Source of the DNA: Lachnospiraceae bacterium AF51-6-b8A
GTDB lineage: Bacteria > Bacillota > Clostridia > Lachnospirales > Lachnospiraceae
Assembly: GCA_027682585.1 (NCBI GenBank)
Contig: JAQCZH010000002.1
Coordinates: forward strand, 186,001-250,000
Length of the DNA: 64,000 nucleotides
Reading direction: 5' to 3'
Shown here: positions 18,738-27,835 of the stretch, piece by piece
Layout: each line of letters opens with the position of its first letter
Numbering within the stretch: the stretch's first letter is position 1
Made by a program: the position numbers and the translations under genes
The notes under the pieces: model-generated
Database searches by the model: none
What the model was told of the DNA's origin: nothing
The model's input: only the letters and a program-made list of their open reading frames with translations

Positions 18738-18781
18738 AAAAAAGACCGCTTGTGGCTTCTTTAAAGCTGCCACAAGCGGTC
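18738..18781 (-). terminator. Rho-independent terminator
   Basis: Perfect 13-bp stem GACCGCTTGTGGC / GCCACAAGCGGTC (18744-18756 and 18769-18781) followed on the minus strand by TTTTTTC. It terminates the membrane-protein gene at 18846-19811. Confidence 0.85.
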
Positions 18782-18845
18782 CTTTCACGCGCAAAAGTAT
18801 TGAAACCTTCCTTATGCTGCCAAATCAACGCATCAACAGGCGGGA

Positions 18846-19811
18846 TCAAAAGGTGTCCTTACCTCCCATCTGTTCGAAGCTGCTGGCATTCCTGTCACTC
18901 TTAACAATATTAACAATCGCCGGAATCGCGCCAAGCGCGGAGAAGAGGTAGACCAGTCCCAGATCCATCCAGTAACTTTTGAGATTGATATATCCTTCCT
19001 TCATGAAATCCGTAAAGTAACGGAAAGCAGTCAGGATATCCACCTCTCCATCGGTCCATTTTGAGAAGGAAATTGCCCAGTCCAGCCGATTGGCCGCATA
19101 GACCATAAGCGCAATCACCGCAAGGCTGATGACAATCCCCTTCCTGCTGATTCGGTTCCCAAGCAGGCGATAGCCTTTCAATACGCAGAATCCCATTATC
19201 ATTCCAGACAGCACGGACACATATCCCAGCTGACCAAGAAACACAATGGCGGCCGCTCCGATCAGTGATCCTAAGAGTGCTCCGATCACGCCCCCCACGA
19301 CTGTCTCTTCCTTCAGCGAATCCCTCTGACTGCGAGTTGTAATCTCACTGGCTTTCGTGGAATAACAGTCCGGGCACAGGAGCAGAAACTGATTCCCCAT
19401 CCGATAATGCTCTGTCATGGTTTCTCTGCCGCAGCTTTCACAGCATTCCCGATAGCCTCTGATTCCGAGTTGTTCTGTGATGTAGTCCAGAGCAGTTCGG
19501 ATATTCTCCACGCTTTTTTCCAGCGTCAGCTTCGCGCGGAGTGGAAATGAAACCGAAAATCCCTTGACCTGCGCCCTGCCATAGAATACCTTGGAACCTT
19601 TTACAATTTCTCTGATATCTTCCTTCCTCGGCTGCATGCCGCCCTGCGACAGGGAAAAGCAGGCCATGTAGCTATAGGCATTGCTTCCATTATAGGGAAC
19701 CAATCGAACGTGATAGCCGTGATATACTCCACATAACTGGCCGCTGGCCTGATCTGCTTTTAGCCCGACCACTTCCTGAAGTCTGTCTGAAATTTTTGTT
19801 CTCGCACTCAT
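18846..19811 (-). CDS. Membrane protein with a zinc-ribbon-like segment
   Basis: Encodes 321 residues. The first half is soluble and ends in two Cys pairs (CESC at about residue 144 and CPDC at about 165) that could hold zinc. Helices follow at about 185-205, 210-228, 235-252 and 285-305, one of them Gly/Ala-rich (GGVIGALLGSLIGAAAIVF). I do not recognise the family. AAGGAAGTGACGA precedes the ATG and a strong terminator follows, so it is a single-gene transcript. Confidence 0.65.
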   Translation of the reverse strand: MSARTKISDRLQEVVGLKADQASGQLCGVYHGYHVRLVPYNGSNAYSYMACFSLSQGGMQPRKEDIREIVKGSKVFYGRAQVKGFSVSFPLRAKLTLEKSVENIRTALDYITEQLGIRGYRECCESCGRETMTEHYRMGNQFLLLCPDCYSTKASEITTRSQRDSLKEETVVGGVIGALLGSLIGAAAIVFLGQLGYVSVLSGMIMGFCVLKGYRLLGNRISRKGIVISLAVIALMVYAANRLDWAISFSKWTDGEVDILTAFRYFTDFMKEGYINLKSYWMDLGLVYLFSALGAIPAIVNIVKSDRNASSFEQMGGKDTF

Positions 19812-20119
19812 TCGTCACTTCCTTTTCATATTTTCTCATCCAGTACAAAAGAATTCCCGCCGATCAGCCATTCTAATGTTCTGCTCAATCCGATACTACA
19901 AAGATAAATTACAGATTCTTCCGCATTCATCTCTCCATTTCCATCCTTGACCCAGATAAAGAAGGACAAAAGCTAGAAAACTAAATTAAGTATAATATAA
20001 TTCCATCTCCGTGCCTAGATATATTGCAACTCCAGAAACTTCTCTGTCAACTCCAGTACATGCAAAAACCTTCTGTCTCCATCTCTTCAGCGATTTCAGC
20101 CGACCGGCTAAATCAAATC
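19812..20119. other. Intergenic, no gene seen
   Basis: A 308-bp gap between two minus-strand genes. It is moderately AT-rich and contains TATAAT-like words near 20000 on the plus strand with no gene downstream. I can support no feature here. Confidence 0.5.
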
Positions 20120-20989
20120 TCACTTCCAAACCTCATTCACCCAGAAGAGCAATTCCTCCCTCAGGATCTCCCGATCCCTGCGGCACTCTTTGGGATGCTG
20201 CCGCTCCGTCTTGAAGACTAGCTTGTAGATCCCCGGCAAGTCCATCGCAGTCACCGCATGACTGATGTAGTCCAACGCAACATGTCTGACCGAATAGGCA
20301 AAGGCCCTCCTCTCCCGCAGTTCCCGCTCTATCCTGCAGGCACTCTCATAGGAGGGCCAGATCTCGTCATGCTTCGATGAAATCAAAAGAACCGGCCCCT
20401 TGATTCTGTCGACAGGAATGATGGTGTCCGGTCTGACTTCCTTGTCCCGGTTAAAGTCAATGATATGAACTTCCCGTTCTCGCAAGAACGCCTTCATCAT
20501 AGAAAATTTCCTGCTCTGATAAGGCGCATAGGGAATATCCCTGCCCTGATAGCTCCAGCAGGAGGTTCCCGACGGCCTCCTGGATTTTCCTGTGCCTGTG
20601 AGTCCTTCGCTCACAAAGTAGGAGGGCACCCTTGCGATCACACAGGAAATCTCCGGAAACATGGACGCTGCCAGAAGTGCCATCTCACTGCCCTTAGACA
20701 TCCCGTCGATGCCAATCTTCTCATAGCCCTGTCCGCGCAGCCATCTGATGGCACTTTCCACATACTCTACCGGAATACGAGACAGTTCCTTTGGTGTATC
20801 CTGTGTTCGAAAGAGGGCAAGAGCAAGGGCTGAAATTCCGTTATTCCGGTAGAATTCCGCTTCTTTTCGCGTCAGACTCAGCCCTCCATTGGAGCCGGAC
20901 ATGACAATCAGTGCCTTCTTATCAGAATCTCTTCCCGGATAGAAGACTCCCTCAAAGCCGTCGCTCTCTACTCTCACGTGAATCGGCAT
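20120..20989 (-). CDS. Acyl-CoA thioester hydrolase/BAAT C-terminal-type alpha/beta hydrolase
   Basis: A 289-residue alpha/beta hydrolase. The nucleophile elbow is GMSKG (Ser about residue 98), the acid lies in SSKHDEIWPS (about 209), and the histidine in DYISHAV. The spacing and the elbow preceded by IGIDG fit the bile-acid-CoA amino-acid N-acyltransferase C-terminal family, whose bacterial members have poorly known substrates. The insert GTGKSRRPSGTSCWSYQGRD forms the cap region. GGAGGCAGGCT precedes the ATG. It stands alone on its strand. Confidence 0.8.
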   Translation of the reverse strand: MPIHVRVESDGFEGVFYPGRDSDKKALIVMSGSNGGLSLTRKEAEFYRNNGISALALALFRTQDTPKELSRIPVEYVESAIRWLRGQGYEKIGIDGMSKGSEMALLAASMFPEISCVIARVPSYFVSEGLTGTGKSRRPSGTSCWSYQGRDIPYAPYQSRKFSMMKAFLREREVHIIDFNRDKEVRPDTIIPVDRIKGPVLLISSKHDEIWPSYESACRIERELRERRAFAYSVRHVALDYISHAVTAMDLPGIYKLVFKTERQHPKECRRDREILREELLFWVNEVWK

Positions 20990-21111
20990 AGCCTGCCTCC
21001 AATCACACCAGACTCTCTAAATGCCTGCGAAGCGCCTGCCGTCTGCTCTTTCTCCATGTCTTCTGTTTTAAAGCACCGCGCCTACCCGAATACTGTCTCT
21101 TTCGTGCCCTG

Positions 21112-22224
21112 TCAAAAGCGATTATAGATATGCTCCGCCGAGCAGAGTACGTCTTTGAGAACAATCTTCCTGCCGTCGTCAAGAATGGCCGTACCGCTCA
21201 TTTTCCCGAAGACCTGATGCTGGTCAGAGCAAATAATCTTCCTGTCAATTTTGGCTCTCCTGTCGATGATCGGGACAAAATCCATCTCAAAGCGCCCGTC
21301 AGAGGACGTGTAGCGCCATTTCTCCAGATAGCGGACCGCATCTCTGCCGCCTCCGCCGCGCCGCTTTCCCTCTTTACCCCTGTCCCGGATCGGGTCCGGT
21401 CCATGGTCGCCTGGAATCAGGAACATGACATCATCCAACTTATGCGCTGCCCCATCCCAAAAGAGAACATTCTCACTCGCCGCTCTCGTATTCCCGAAGC
21501 CATAACCGATGTTAAATCCGAAGCTGTGTCCATCCATATCACAGCTGCAGGTTCCCCAGTACCAGGTGTTCTCGTAAGTCCACACTCCCCGTCCCCAGTC
21601 CAGGGTTCCGAAATCCGTCCTGGGGTTGAATCTGTAAATCCTCCCGTCAAACAAAACCTTGCCGGAAGCACGCATGCAGTTGATTTTCTGATTGTAGTAG
21701 AAGGCGTGTTTCCGATTCCAGGGCGTGGCGATCACCATCGTATCCATGTCCGGCTCATCGAGGAATATATTGCATTTCAGGGACTTTCCATGATAGAAAT
21801 TTCTGAAATTGCAGATCAGATGTCTTCGCCGTCCTCTCCCGGAGGGAAGGTTCGAAATCTCATAGGACAAAAAGAGTCTGTCATCCCGGTAGAGACAGTT
21901 CCCGCAGGAACTTGTCTCCGGCATCTTAAGCCTTCCCATGGGCAGCAGGTTGAAAATAGTCTCCGTGTGCTCAAAGGGCTGGTCCGTAAACTTGAGGAAA
22001 CTGGCCGACTGCAGTCCCATATAGCCATCATCTGACATGGTAAGGGCCAGGCCGAAGTCCTTATTCAGGATCAAATAGTAATCCCACTCCTTGATCCGAA
22101 ATGCCGGCGCCTGGATATCCCCTCTCCGATAGATCTGAAGCTGCCTCCTTGACCAGCCCGGCTCCGCAATGTTTCCATATCTGTCCAAGAGATTCTGACG
22201 CCTGGTAACCTCATGATTTCTCAT
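21112..22224 (-). CDS. DUF2804 family protein
   Basis: A 370-residue soluble protein of unknown function in the DUF2804 family, related in fold to the lipocalin-like AttH proteins. Features seen: EWDYYLILNKDFGLALTMSD near the N-terminus, ATPWNRKHAFYYNQKIN centrally, and the strongly conserved Trp/Gly-rich stretch TLDWGRGVWTYENTWYWGT followed by FGFNIGYGFGNT. AGGGGGGATAAT precedes the ATG. The family is broadly found in Firmicutes, with no proven reaction. Confidence 0.82.
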   Translation of the reverse strand: MRNHEVTRRQNLLDRYGNIAEPGWSRRQLQIYRRGDIQAPAFRIKEWDYYLILNKDFGLALTMSDDGYMGLQSASFLKFTDQPFEHTETIFNLLPMGRLKMPETSSCGNCLYRDDRLFLSYEISNLPSGRGRRRHLICNFRNFYHGKSLKCNIFLDEPDMDTMVIATPWNRKHAFYYNQKINCMRASGKVLFDGRIYRFNPRTDFGTLDWGRGVWTYENTWYWGTCSCDMDGHSFGFNIGYGFGNTRAASENVLFWDGAAHKLDDVMFLIPGDHGPDPIRDRGKEGKRRGGGGRDAVRYLEKWRYTSSDGRFEMDFVPIIDRRAKIDRKIICSDQHQVFGKMSGTAILDDGRKIVLKDVLCSAEHIYNRF

Positions 22225-22377
22225 ATTATCCCCCCTGAAAACGGCAGCTGATCAACATATACCCACAGCACGCGATGCCTCTTAAAAGAGCCCCCAGGTC
22301 AGCAAGGAAACCATTAATCCTTGATCATTCTCTTCCCCAGATGATCGTTCCCATCTTTCATTATGAAAAAGAGCTTT

Positions 22378-23163
22378 CTATAGCTCCAACCCATCCTCAG
22401 GAATTACGATATCCGCGTGATAGGAATGAATATGATCATAGGCCGTCCTGTGCCAGTCATCTGTCACGCTTCCATCCTCATTTTCGAAGAAAGTAGAATT
22501 CATATAGCGGATCAGGACGAATTCGCAGGTCTTCTGGTCAAAACCATTGCCTCTGCTGAAATCAATGACTTTCCCGGTATTTCTGGCAAGGACAGCCTCC
22601 AGAATCGGCAGTGTCAGTTCGTTGACCGGGACTTTCATATCCGGCAGGTCCAAAAATCCTCCCTTATCCTTTGTGTGAACTGTCAGATAACTCAAAGTTC
22701 CATTGGTACCGCACTTGACCCGACGGATCTCTGACAGCTTCACCTGATGCTTGGCTCCGATGAGGATACCATCCTTGATAGAAATCTCTTTCTCTGCCAG
22801 ACTGAATGCAATCTTCATATTGAGACTGTCAAGATTGTCCGGAAAGCTCCGGGGCAATTTGCTCTCCGCATGGGCGATCAGAAGCGATTTGGTCTCCCTC
22901 ACATTATGACATCCGTCGTCAGCAAGCACATCAGTGTGAATCTCTCCGATATCCTTTCCCTCCGAATCGCGAAAAGTCACCAGGTAATCCTGATTTGAAC
23001 TACAGTATGTAAGAAGAAAAATAGAGCCAAGCTCCGCAAACTTAATGTCGAGAGATTTCTTCCCGTTGGCTGACTGATATCTGACTCCCTCTCCATCAAT
23101 ATGCAGCTGATATTTCCTCTGGATATTGTAAGTAATTCCCCTATTTTCAAAAACTCGCTTCAC
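22378..23163 (-). CDS. Hypothetical protein
   Basis: Encodes about 261 residues with no membrane segment. I do not recognise the family. The N-terminal part could be a PH-like beta barrel (YQLHIDGEGVRY, IKFAELGSIFLLTY), and a second similar module may follow (EKEISIKDGILIGAKHQVKLSEIRRVK). I chose the GTG at 23163 because AGGGGAAGAACA lies just upstream; an ATG at 23223 is in frame but without a ribosome site. It sits between DUF2804 and DUF4241 genes of equally unknown function. Confidence 0.55.
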   Translation of the reverse strand: MKRVFENRGITYNIQRKYQLHIDGEGVRYQSANGKKSLDIKFAELGSIFLLTYCSSNQDYLVTFRDSEGKDIGEIHTDVLADDGCHNVRETKSLLIAHAESKLPRSFPDNLDSLNMKIAFSLAEKEISIKDGILIGAKHQVKLSEIRRVKCGTNGTLSYLTVHTKDKGGFLDLPDMKVPVNELTLPILEAVLARNTGKVIDFSRGNGFDQKTCEFVLIRYMNSTFFENEDGSVTDDWHRTAYDHIHSYHADIVIPEDGLEL

Positions 23164-23297
23164 TGTTCTTCCCCTTCCCGGCCACGGTTTGCCTTTTTCT
23201 GTCAGACATAAGCCTCTTGGCATCCATAACCGGTCCGCTCTTGCTTATATCCCTCTAAAATACATCATTCTCAGGAGACTGACTCCTTTCTCTCATA

Positions 23298-24905
23298 TTA
23301 TATATTCCCATTTGACCTCAAATCCAGAACAATTTCCCACTCCCGCAATTTTGGAACAATATTGCTGTCCAGAAGCGACTGAATCAGCCTTTCCACCTCT
23401 TCCTGCTTCAGGTGATCCTTCCCATAGATCAAAGTTCCATCGTTTTTCTCTTTACTGCCTGTACCCACTTCAAAATGATACTCTTCTGAGCCATTATCAA
23501 AACAGATCTGCACAAAATGACACATGCGATCGTTATCCTCTGCTGAAATTGGCGTCGACGGCTTCAGAATCATAAAATCTGCATCGCCGCCTCGTATGGC
23601 GCCTAACTGCTCTTTGATCTTCGTCATTGTAACTGCTGTCTGCTCTTCCCCATCTACCTCCAGTGTCCAACCCTCGTAATTTTCCTCCGAAGAATCCTCT
23701 GTTTTGGCATCAGCAAAGTCTTCTTCAACATCAATAAAATGAATATAGACCCCGGTCACTTTTCCCGCCGCATCATAGCCGAAATAAACGGGATAAACAC
23801 CGTCACCCCAGCCGGAGGCAAAAACCGGCAGATCGCAGTCTGTTCCCGGGACCTTCCAGTTAAACCAATCCCCCGTTTTACTCTGGTACTTCGGATATTG
23901 CTTATAACTCTCCTCCAAAAGGTCACAGAAGAGATCATTAAAAGGATCGATGCTATGATCCCTGTCCCATCGCTCTTTCCAGTAACGATTGAATGCTCTC
24001 TGCGTCGCCACGTCCGCAATACAGGCCAGGCCGCAGTCAACGCCGAAGCCAAAGAATCCCTCCTCTTGACCTCCGTCATTCTCTGACGTAAGCTTTTCAT
24101 CTCCTGTCATCGCAAGCTCATAACGGGCCGGCTTCTTTCCACTGACTTCGACCTTTGCACAAGCATATCGAATTCCGCTGCCATCACTGTTACATACGGC
24201 GACCCTGACAGGATAGATCCCCGACGGAATCGTCTGTAGATATGGCTTGGCCTCATCAAGGTCGATGCAGGGATCGCAGGCGATGATCCGACCGGTCTCA
24301 AACCGCACCATGCCCAGATCCAGGACATCCATATCCGCTTCCCCGATCCTTTTCTTTCTAAAGTAAGACTCCAGGTCGGTTTTGCAGTCAAACCTGCTCT
24401 TGAGCCGCCCCCATTGGTTCAGCCACTCATTTCCTGAATTCTCTTCTATTGTTTCCGGCGCTTCATTCCCCTTCATCTCATCCCCTTTGACATCATGATA
24501 CGATGCACCCGCTTGTGATATATCGCTTGCCGAGAACACTTCCCCCGCAGAACAAGCCCTCTTTGCCAGAGTTTTGAGACGTCTTTTCCGATAGACCAAA
24601 CCCATAGTAAGAGGGATCACAAAAAAGGGAAGATACAGCATCACGCCAAACAGGGCAAGGATCTTATATTGTCTTGTCCCATGACTGTTCACAGCAAGTT
24701 GATTCGCCGCCTCTGCCATACGGTCAAAAATAATTCCGCCAGTCCAGAGATACACTGCAACGAACTCCGCCGCAAGAAGGACGATGAAAATAGCCACGGT
24801 TTCCCTTGCAACACAACTACAGATTTTCCTTCTTTCTTCAAGGGACAGCTTCTTTGCTTCAGGCACCTCTTTAAACCATTTTTCAGTGCGTTCTTCTTCC
24901 GTCAT
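23298..24905 (-). CDS. Membrane-anchored DUF4241 protein
   Basis: A 535-residue protein. Two hydrophobic segments at about residues 32-55 and 83-105 precede a cytoplasmic or external linker. A DUF4241 domain follows (about residues 190-400) with YPVRVAVCNSDGSGIRYACA, the hallmark VDCGLACIAD and SGWGDGVYPVYFGYD. The last 130 residues are an extra beta-rich region with no name. DUF4241 proteins are usually soluble, so the membrane anchor is unusual. GAGGAGCT precedes the ATG. Confidence 0.72.
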   Translation of the reverse strand: MTEEERTEKWFKEVPEAKKLSLEERRKICSCVARETVAIFIVLLAAEFVAVYLWTGGIIFDRMAEAANQLAVNSHGTRQYKILALFGVMLYLPFFVIPLTMGLVYRKRRLKTLAKRACSAGEVFSASDISQAGASYHDVKGDEMKGNEAPETIEENSGNEWLNQWGRLKSRFDCKTDLESYFRKKRIGEADMDVLDLGMVRFETGRIIACDPCIDLDEAKPYLQTIPSGIYPVRVAVCNSDGSGIRYACAKVEVSGKKPARYELAMTGDEKLTSENDGGQEEGFFGFGVDCGLACIADVATQRAFNRYWKERWDRDHSIDPFNDLFCDLLEESYKQYPKYQSKTGDWFNWKVPGTDCDLPVFASGWGDGVYPVYFGYDAAGKVTGVYIHFIDVEEDFADAKTEDSSEENYEGWTLEVDGEEQTAVTMTKIKEQLGAIRGGDADFMILKPSTPISAEDNDRMCHFVQICFDNGSEEYHFEVGTGSKEKNDGTLIYGKDHLKQEEVERLIQSLLDSNIVPKLREWEIVLDLRSNGNI

Positions 24906-25104
24906 AGCTCCTCTATCCCCCTGTCACGCTCTTCCATGCCCGCATGATACGACGATTGCTTCTTGCTTTCAGATATTTGCCGGATGATCCCCGCCAACTC
25001 TCTTTCTCTATCATCATTTCGAAAAGCAATCTATAAGCACGATCCACTCTCTATACTGGCTCTTTTGCTATTTGTCTAAAAGCCAATCGATTTTCTAAAA
25101 AATA

Positions 25105-25596
25105 TTATTTTTTCTTCAAATCAATGTCTATCCTCTGATCCTTCCTGTCATATCGAATCGAAATGTCAAAGCCACCCGCATCTCCATTCCAGGCAGATGC
25201 GGCCTGCGTCAAACCATATTTCTTTTGATAGGAATCTATGATCTCCTTTGCTTCCTTCTCATCGGCCTTCACATTCACCATGGCAGATTTTATGTTGTTG
25301 TCCTTATCACAAAATACATCATAGGATGTCACCTTCATATCCTCACCGACAATATCCCTCACCTCACCGACTTCCTGCGGCAGTTTAAAAGCAATCAGCG
25401 CGCTTCTCTTCGTGAGCTTAATGTCACCGCTGCCATCCTGCATCTCTACCCTTTCCGGTTTTGGATTTAGCTCCATCTGATAAATGGTAAACATGGACAA
25501 TGCCAGCAGGATCACCGTCGGAATCAGCAGGATTCTTCTGCCTTCTCTTGTTGCCAAGAGTCTGAAAAACCATTTGTACTTTGTAACGTTACTCAT
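25105..25596 (-). CDS. Hypothetical protein with one transmembrane segment
   Basis: Encodes 163 residues. One helix at about residues 22-40 (ILLIPTVILLALSMFTIYQM) anchors a mostly hydrophilic C-terminal domain of about 120 residues rich in Lys and Asp (VNVKADEKEAKEIIDSYQKK). The basic N-terminus suggests that the C-terminal domain is outside. AGAGGAGGTTTTTTAC gives an excellent ribosome site. No family was recognised. Confidence 0.62.
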   Translation of the reverse strand: MSNVTKYKWFFRLLATREGRRILLIPTVILLALSMFTIYQMELNPKPERVEMQDGSGDIKLTKRSALIAFKLPQEVGEVRDIVGEDMKVTSYDVFCDKDNNIKSAMVNVKADEKEAKEIIDSYQKKYGLTQAASAWNGDAGGFDISIRYDRKDQRIDIDLKKK

Positions 25597-25762
25597 GTAA
25601 AAAACCTCCTCTATAACAGGTTACGATACCGGATAGAACATTTCTGATACCCTTGCGGTATTCATTCACTGGAATCATCTGTAACATAAAGTCACTTCTT
25701 TTCCATGTGACTATTATGCCATAATTTTCTCCCGCACAGAATCCGAATGATCGTGGATCGGT

Positions 25763-25791
25763 ATTATGATATTGTGTAATAATATTCGCAA
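25763..25791 (-). promoter_or_regulatory. Probable promoter of the gene at 25105-25596
   Basis: Minus strand TTGCGA (25786-25791), 17-bp spacer, CATAAT (25763-25768). The remaining part of the 387-bp gap 25597-25983 contains a short open frame without a ribosome site and nothing else supportable. Confidence 0.45.
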
Positions 25792-25983
25792 AAATTGAAC
25801 AGTGGGAAATCCATCGAGGCTCACCCAGAATGACTTCGCCAAAACATTCATTCACAAAGGAGAACTCTCAATGCCCAAAAACAAGATGTCGCAAAGTCTT
25901 ACTGCTTTACGATTTGTTTTTATAAAATTTTGATATCTTCTTCTGAATTTAACAAGGTGATTTTATGCTGTCCCTGATATAAA

Positions 25984-26691
25984 CTAGGACGTTTTTTCTA
26001 TCCCCGGCACAACCGGGCTACGATTTTCGACTTCATAGACTTCACTCAACAATATTGAAATAGTGCCTTCTTGATAGAAATCGCGAATTGACACTTTAAT
26101 ATTAGGCGCTGCATATTCTATATCGGCACCGGCATCCTTCAAAACCTGCAGAATGCTCTTCAAATCCTCATGAAGCTCTTTGGTAAAAATACGATTGTCA
26201 CTCTCTTTATGTTCTTTATAATTATAGGCAGGAAGAATCTGTCTTGCCTGCAAAACGAACCGACTCAACCCGGAATTTCCATAGGAATCCAGGGCGTTGA
26301 CATCTGCACCGGCAACTATCATCCTTTTCAGAAGGTGCAGGGATTCCATTGCTTCTTCTTCCGTGGAATGCACAACAAATCCACTTAAGCTGTCATTGGT
26401 GTTCCACCTGCTCAGCATAACCGCACAGTTAATTGCATCATGTATGACAGGCGCTCTCCACTGATTACAACATGACTCATCCTCAATAAAATTAACGTCT
26501 GCCCCCATATCCAAAAGATATTCTGCAATAGCAGTATTCCCTGTCTTAAGCGCAATTTGCAAAGGAGATTGTCCGTCATCTTTCTTCGGCGGCTGTTTTG
26601 CTCTACAGTTGACCAACTCAGGTCTATTATCAATGATGTGATGAACCGTTTCCAAATCACGATTTCTTATGGCCCTGAACAGTTTTTTCAT
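25984..26691 (-). CDS. Ankyrin-repeat protein
   Basis: A 235-residue protein-interaction scaffold. Repeats are recognisable at GQSPLQIALKTGNTAIAEYLLDMGADVN (about 40-67), LLKRMIVAGADVNALDSYGNSGLSRF (about 125-150) and LKSILQVLKDAGADIEYA (about 188-205), the last two degenerate. The ATG at 26691 follows GGGGTGATGAG and gives MKKLFRAIRNRD; the longer frame from 26760 lacks a ribosome site. There is no signal peptide. It marks the left margin of the accessory region. The partner is unknown. Confidence 0.78.
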   Translation of the reverse strand: MKKLFRAIRNRDLETVHHIIDNRPELVNCRAKQPPKKDDGQSPLQIALKTGNTAIAEYLLDMGADVNFIEDESCCNQWRAPVIHDAINCAVMLSRWNTNDSLSGFVVHSTEEEAMESLHLLKRMIVAGADVNALDSYGNSGLSRFVLQARQILPAYNYKEHKESDNRIFTKELHEDLKSILQVLKDAGADIEYAAPNIKVSIRDFYQEGTISILLSEVYEVENRSPVVPGIEKTS

Positions 26692-26786
26692 CTCATCACC
26701 CCGATAAACGATTGATACTTCTTCCTTCTTTTTACGATATGGGCTTTTCGATGGTATCAATCAATGTTCGCAAAAGCCGCCTGTGA

Positions 26787-26876
26787 AGGCTTCTTCGAAC
26801 ATCTAAAAAACGAGATGTTCTATAACCGCAGTTGGGAAGGCTGTCTAAAAAATGTCCGCTCCCCCAGTTCACAAAT
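26787..26876 (+). mobile_element. IS3-family remnant (internal OrfB piece fused to the element end)
   Basis: Reads FFEHLKNEMFYNRSW, the region around the third catalytic residue of IS3 OrfB, then jumps to CTGTCTAAAAAATGTCCGC, the end shared with the larger remnant at 33942-34525. Everything between is deleted. Confidence 0.7.
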
Positions 26877-26954
26877 AGCGATTGCGTCATTATCACGCCA
26901 ACCAAGTATGCATCCCTGATATTGATTCAGTCCCACCACTAAAGCTTTCTTAAT
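26872..26954 (-). pseudogene. Remnant of a caspase-like (metacaspase) gene
   Basis: Just after hicB, with AAAAGGGGAAGTT before an ATT (possibly a mutated ATG), the minus strand reads KKALVVGLNQYQGC then ILGWRDNDAIAI. This resembles the start of bacterial caspase-family proteases (KALVVGIN.Y, then G..NDA..). It is cut off by the IS3 remnant after about 30 residues. The match is short, so confidence is modest. Confidence 0.4.
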
Positions 26955-26965
26955 AACTTCCCCTT

Positions 26966-27328
26966 TTAAACCTTTTCTACCGCATCGTTCTTTGACAGAA
27001 GGTATACACAGTACTGATTCATACTAACCCCTTCTTCTTTGGAGTGCTCAGCCAATCTCCTGTGAAGACTTTTGGGAATACGGAGTTTGAATTGCCCCGA
27101 ATACTCTGCCATATCCACTGGCTCCGCAATCCGTGTGCCATTCTCCATGGCCGCAGCAAGCCATTCCCTCTTTGCGTCCTCAGCATTTTCTGCAACGCTC
27201 TCCATGGAATCTCCATTTGTAATACATCCAGGAAGATCCGGATAACGTGCTACATAGCCGCCTTCATCCGGATCCGGAAGGATTTCCAAACGGTATGGAA
27301 GGCTCATATAATATTCAATCGTTTTCAT
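26966..27328 (-). CDS. HicB-family antitoxin, apparently without HicA
   Basis: A 120-residue protein. The N-terminal HicB fold is clear: YVARYPDLPGCITNGDSMESVAEN with the Asp/Gly pattern. The C-terminal part is a ribbon-helix-helix DNA-binding domain (FKLRIPKSLHRRLAEHSKEEGVSMNQYCVYLL). HicB normally neutralises the HicA mRNA interferase and represses the pair. I see no HicA on either side, so it is an orphan or a stand-alone regulator. GGAGGAATCAGCAC precedes the ATG. Confidence 0.85.
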   Translation of the reverse strand: MKTIEYYMSLPYRLEILPDPDEGGYVARYPDLPGCITNGDSMESVAENAEDAKREWLAAAMENGTRIAEPVDMAEYSGQFKLRIPKSLHRRLAEHSKEEGVSMNQYCVYLLSKNDAVEKV

Positions 27329-27734
27329 GTGCTGATTCCTCCACTACTTTCAGTAATTTATCCCATCTGGACACTTGCATCTCCTGTTTTTATTATGACT
27401 GGTGTCGTATTTGGTGTCAATCCTGATCGATTTCTGATACATTCCCATGAATTCTGCCACACAATCTGCTTCCAACATTTGTCTCGACAATATTTGCATT
27501 CAACTTCAGTGGTGGAAACTCCAGATGCGTTCCAAAGCTGACAGACCCCTGTATTGAAGTGCTACAGCGCTGACTGTAAGTTGTCCCCGCTCTATTGTGT
27601 TGATGATCTCTTTCTCCAGTCGCCAAATCGACAAGTAGGTCTCCGTAAGAAAATTGCCACTTTCTACAGCGGGATCTAACTTCATACCGTCTTTGATACA
27701 ATGCCATCGTGCACACTTCCGGTCAGGAGTGTGT
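27329..27734 (-). other. Intergenic stretch with an unassigned gene remnant
   Basis: The minus strand is open across about 27530-27720, reading CARWHCIKDGMKLD and then LEKEIINTIERGQLT, without a start or ribosome site. It looks like a coding remnant but I cannot name it. Confidence 0.3.
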
Positions 27735-27830
27735 AAAAAGGCTTTTCGTTTGTTGGGTGCTGGAAAATTCGCTTAATTTAAGCCTGTTTTTAGATTTTTT
27801 ACCCATATCAATCCCGGTTCCAATTGTCCA
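27735..27830. repeat. Repeat B, copy 1
   Basis: Imperfect copy of 36931-37023; both contain TTTAAGC, TTTTTAGATTTTTT and ACCC in the same order. Each copy lies just 3' of a minus-strand gene. Confidence 0.6.
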
Positions 27831-27835
27831 CCTAA

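Noticed and set aside
21130..22035. A 301-codon plus-strand frame
   Set aside because: Antisense shadow of the DUF2804 gene.
25589..25855. An 88-codon minus-strand frame before the gene at 25105-25596
   Set aside because: No ribosome site, no motif, and it overlaps the next gene's start and its promoter.
26797..26820. Perfect hairpin GAACATCT..AGATGTTC, considered as a regulatory element repeated at 34335
   Set aside because: It encodes part of the IS3 OrfB motif FFEHLKNEMFYNRSW, so it is coding sequence of a transposase remnant.
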